DNA of 64,000 bases. It comes from Epiperipatus broadwayi (Eukaryota; Onychophora; Udeonychophora; Euonychophora; Peripatidae). This document shows positions 59,700 through 64,000 of the stretch, in pieces. A model generated the notes under the pieces. The model searched no databases. It was given only the letters and a program-made list of their open reading frames with translations, and was not told where the DNA came from. The stretch covers positions 1-64,000 of the forward strand of contig JAQFVV010012994.1 of the NCBI GenBank assembly GCA_028023455.1, written 5' to 3'. Every line of letters begins with the position of its first letter. Positions within the stretch are counted from its first letter, which is position 1. Made by a program: the position numbers and the translations under genes.

Positions 59700-62030
59700 G
59701 CAAAATGAGAAAAGTATTTAAGTAAATTAATCACATCCACCAAGCAAAGAATTTTATAAATTTAATATTATACAGGCAAGAACAATAGTCTTATTAGCTT
59801 GATCAAATAGAAGCCACTTCTTAGGTAGCATGATAAAAATATATGCTACAGATAGGAAGAGTTATAGATATTCTTTGCTATTCCAGCTCAATCTAATTTG
59901 TTATTGATCAAATAATTAATCTTTAGGGGGGTGAGTATATCTGAAGGGATTTTATAACTAAATTAAATAGTGAATATACTTATAAATATTTCTCAAGGCT
60001 AGTCTATTTTTTAGTATAAAATAAGTTAAAATTTATTTCTAACTGAAACAAGTGACATTGCAAATTTACAATCAAATCATTACCAATAAATATTAAATAA
60101 TAACGAGCGCAAAGTTGTTACTATTTTCATAAGAGGGTTTCGAAACAGCACGCAGAAAAATAAGGTTATAAAATAATTACGTGAAGAGGTTTCTTAAAAT
60201 ATTAAAGTTTAGTGTTCGCTGTTTCGAAGGATCAGCATATCATGAAATAAATATACAATAAATATTAAAAACTACGTAATTAAGAAATAACTGCAGAGAT
60301 ATAGTTTTAAATTAGGAAAACTTCATTTTCTTAATGAAGGAAATTTTAAAAAGCAAATGGGTCATTTAAAGATTTTAACAAAATAGAAAAAAAAAAACTA
60401 GCATTTAGAAAAAAATGTACATTTAGTGCTTAGTTAGCTAACTTGAATTTAAGAGTTTAAAAAGGTGGTATGAATTAACAAAATTAACACCGAGCTCTAC
60501 AGTTTGAGGTAATTTACTGGTATTAGTACAGGTGCTTGAGCTGGAGTTTGGTGAGCTTTCTGGACAGCTTGTGGCATCCTTTTTTGCGGTTAGGCTGCAG
60601 ATATTATAGTGGCATGCTGGGTATGACGATGTTGGATGGAAGCAAACCCATCGCCTCATTACGGAGTGACAGCCAGGACTGCCCCCAATAGTCTGACATT
60701 TCAGTTAAAAAACTAAACTTGGTTTTAACGGCAAACACTATTCAAAATGGAGTCCTTTTCAAACTCAAAACATGGCCTATTTATATGTTCATCTTATCAG
60801 CTTTAACACTTTAAGAATTTTCTTTGCCCCAGGATTACATTTTAATTAATTTTGCCAAACATATAATCTGATTTCAAATATGCTGATAAGTTTCTGAGGT
60901 GTTAAAACTTTTCCTTAATTCTGTTTTAATTAAATTTCCAAAAGCATGTAATTTTGATTTTAAATTTCGATAAATTATTAAGGCATTTTAGTTATAACTT
61001 TTATGGCTTTTGTGAAACCATTTTGCCGTAAACAATTTTAATTAGTGTGACAATCAGATGATGTATGTTGGTTTAACCCAGTTCGAATACTAGGCGAAAG
61101 TACTTCGAGGCCATCCATACACGAGATATTAAATCAAGAATACTATGACCTCTGCCCTATTTGCCTATTCTCGAGGCTAATTACGAACAAACAACATTAT
61201 CTGAGACACACATAAATTATTTTCTCACCGGCCACAAAGCTTAGCAACAGAGGTAGAGACATGGATGGGAACATCTACGGAGCTAAATAGTTAAAAGTGC
61301 TACGAAAAATGGTGTTTTGCGTGCCTGGATCATTGAAAAGTAAAAATAAAGCAGTATGATAAAATTAGGAAACTCAAGCTTTTTAGTTAAATAATATATT
61401 TAATTAACAACTTTAAAATATGAATAATGATTTAATGGCCTCCACTATTCCCTTAAATTAATGAAAACTAATTAGACAATAAAAACAGATTAATATGTTT
61501 GCGGTCTAAATCTTTTCTTCCCAATTTTATTAAAATTGTCAACGCGAATCTCCTCTATAAAGTACAATAATAAAAATCTTTCACAAAGCATTTTTTAATT
61601 GCTTTGCACTAAAACAGAGTTTAAAAATTATTTGAAACGTATATAGCTAAATCTGATATATGTAATAAGCCAGTGGCAAACAAAAGAGGCGTTATCGAGG
61701 AGATCAAGTTGGTAAACAAAGGAAACTTACTGGTATGGAATTTAGAAACGTAAATAAAATTGGAAAGAGATTTTAAATGAAAAAAATTAACTTTTAAACT
61801 TAACCGCAATGGACTACAAAATATATATACATGTTAGTAATGAAGAATAGCGAAGGAAAAAGGGTTAAATATATATATAGATGATCACGCAATATATATA
61901 TCTAAGACTAGTCTAATAAAAATGGTTACATAACAAATATAATTAAATACAATTCAATGAAGCAATTAAAAAAAAGGTATGAACAAAAAAAAAGGGTAGA
62001 AAGTAAATAGTTCAATGGAGGAGAGATATG
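59700..62030. other. No gene recognised
   Basis: AT-rich apart from GC-richer patches at 60480-60700 and 61060-61280. A 73-codon minus-strand frame at 60659-60438 is rich in Ser, Thr and Cys and has no recognised family. Confidence 0.4.
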
Positions 62031-62467
62031 ATTACCATCCTGGTTCCTTGCTCCTGTTCGGCGTCGTCGTGGCTTGATCCAACTGTCGATAGGTATTTGT
62101 CCGGACAATGAAAATATATAGCATGGTTTCACGAAAAGTCCTACAGACACGGCACAGAGTTCAGATTACTATTGGGTGGATATTACGGCATTTTGGATGG
62201 TATTGAGGAACCTCAGCGATAGGCAAAGCTATTTATTTGCCTAGCCAAGCATAGTAGAATCCATCAAATTCATATGACTTTTAGCTTGAGCATGTTCAAA
62301 CTTCTCCATGATTTTGAAGATGACAGTTGTATAACTTTTTGGAATAAAATCTCAACAAGCAAAATCTGCCAAGAGTTCTCCCAAGAGAAATCTGAATGAA
62401 ATTTCAAAAGGGAAATCTGAATGCCAGCAAGAAAACTCTGAATAACCAAGTCTTTTGTTCTCACTTC

Positions 62468-62475
62468 TATTTATA
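62468..62475 (-). promoter_or_regulatory. TATA box, minus strand
   Basis: TATAAATA on the minus strand, preceded by GAGGG and followed by an A/G-rich stretch and a GC-richer transcript-like segment down to about 62035. It could be the promoter of an LTR or of an unrecognised minus-strand gene. The segment contains the basic frame KPRRRRTGARNQ at about 62080-62045. Confidence 0.3.
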
Positions 62476-62989
62476 CCCTCTTTGTCAGCTACCTTCTATT
62501 GTTTGTATGATCTTAGATCTTGATAAGCCCCCATGCTCTTTTGTTTCAAGGTAACATTTTCTAAAAATAACCTTTACTTTTTTTACTCTAAATTTCTTTC
62601 TTTAAACTTTGAATTTTATTAATTAAAAAAGAAAGAGAAGGCCATCTTTAATTTGCCTTGAATGGGCTAATTAATTAAAAATATATATTCTTTTAGAAAA
62701 TGTTGGCGGGCTTATCTCAAAATCAAATCATACTAAATATTTTAACAAGACTTAAAAAGAAAAATACATTCTTATTTCTTTTAATAAAATAAGCATTTCT
62801 ATTTCAGCAGAATTTTGCATTAACTCATATATATACGCTTGACGTATATATATGTTTAACTAATAGGTTTGACAAGTAATTTTTATTAACAGAAATTTAA
62901 TCTAAGAATGGGATTTATTTAAAATGAAATAGTTAAATGCAAAACCCTGCTGATATTGGACTATAAACTTAATTCAGGTCTATAATACT

Positions 62990-64000
62990 AACTAAGTTTA
63001 TAGAAGGCTGTGAAGCATGGATCGGACTTCAGATCCATTGCTTCATTAGTAAGGTCCAAAAATAGTTTAATTTTTATATCTGGTGCAATTTTAATTAGCC
63101 AGATTTTAAAATGACTTTTTAACTTGATCTAAAATAAGTGTGGTCTTAATTACATACTTGTTTACGACAAAACCTGTTTCTAACCAAAAGTTTTAATTCT
63201 AAACAAAAAACATTTACTTTAAAAAAAAAAAAACTTTTCAGCACATTTGAAAGAAAACCTTTTTAACATATTTTAGATAAACCTTTTAAAAATATTTTAC
63301 ATCTTTCAAATATTTTAAATCAACATAATACATTTAATGTTTTAAATCATGCCAACCCTATATATATATTATAAATATAGGTTGGATTATATATTCACAT
63401 ACAAATTAAAATAATAACTTTATTAATAAATTGACCTCTATCATTACTTAACATAATAAAAGTATTATATTAAAATAATGTACGATACTAATAATACGCT
63501 ATAATTCTATCAATCCTATCTAATTATAGCGTTCTTTCATATGTAAATATATAATGCTGTTCAGACAGCCATGATACCAAATTGTAGCTTTATTTTACAT
63601 ATATTAGTTTAAATGAGGTTCGAATCTAACACAGATGAGGGGCTAATAGGTTGATGATGAAACGGCAAGGGATTAGGAGGTTCCCGTTTCACTATCAACT
63701 TGTTATTCTTTTCATGTTCTTGTAAGGAAGATTGTCTGTTAATTGTAATATATTAGTATTTAAAGAATAGAGAAAGATCTTGTATAATATCTGCAGTGGA
63801 TAAATAAACTATTTTTTTACTAGAGAGTTTATAAGAAATTCAGGCATTGGAAGTAACAGCTGTGTTGCATTCCATAGGCTTGGAGTTTGCTACTATACCA
63901 CTGCACTAATCTACACAGGACAAATAAGTCCAATCATCATAAAAAGCAACTGGGCTATAATCTAGACTCTATTCCACCATTTCATCACTTCCCTATATCA
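62990..64000. other. No gene seen; two small hairpins and a tRNA-like head
   Basis: Hairpin with stems tgaagcatggatc and gatccattgcttca at 63011-63044 (one-base bulge). A second hairpin lies at 63651-63665 and 63684-63698 (13 of 15 pairs). At 63850-63950 the minus strand carries 'ttagtgcagtgg' followed by a tRNA-like stretch, similar to the head of SINE family C at 14972. Confidence 0.45.

Overview
The window is a very AT-rich piece of animal nuclear DNA. It has a spliced host gene with a 12.4 kb intron, pol III-type dispersed repeats, and LTR, LINE, Penelope, hAT and Merlin transposons. No bacterial or viral gene organisation is present. An invertebrate is likely from the low GC and the transposon mix, but I cannot assign a phylum.

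Layout. 1-10942: a Ty3/gypsy retrotransposon on the minus strand, with 2.36 kb LTRs, an intact gag and a pol broken by three frameshifts; the left LTR is cut by the window edge. 10943-27500: no host gene recognised; dispersed repeats, SINE-like inverted and tandem copies, two hAT C-terminal remnants, an RTE-like LINE remnant, a 1.2 kb Merlin-type non-autonomous element (23501-24705) and a Penelope GIY-YIG remnant. 27509-30245: a Merlin (ISXO2-like transposase) element, internally rearranged and dead. 33400-34060: a LINE endonuclease remnant. 34894-47755: the last two coding exons of N-acetylneuraminate (sialic acid) synthase, NANS, on the plus strand. Its intron carries a decayed ZMYM1-like hAT element (39493 to about 42115) and a mixed-orientation array of tRNA-derived SINEs (45345-47375). 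48673-48901: a near-perfect 107 bp palindrome just downstream of NANS. 49237-50165: a 5'-truncated LINE with poly(A). 52600-54134: a second Merlin-type non-autonomous element with a perfect 8 bp target duplication. 56480-57290: a Jockey-like reverse transcriptase remnant. 57440-58385: a nested fold-back element. 58390-64000: no recognised host gene; a short CxxC reading frame, a TATA box on the minus strand and small hairpins.

The only host gene I can support is NANS, which makes the 9-carbon sialic acid phosphate from phosphoenolpyruvate and N-acetylmannosamine-6-phosphate. Its N-terminal exons were not found and are either upstream of the window or hidden in the AT-rich 11-34 kb stretch. 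The rest is mobile DNA at different stages of decay. The most unusual content is the three-member Merlin-type family with shared internal hairpins, the young palindrome beside NANS, the fold-back element, and the SINE families that share one core.
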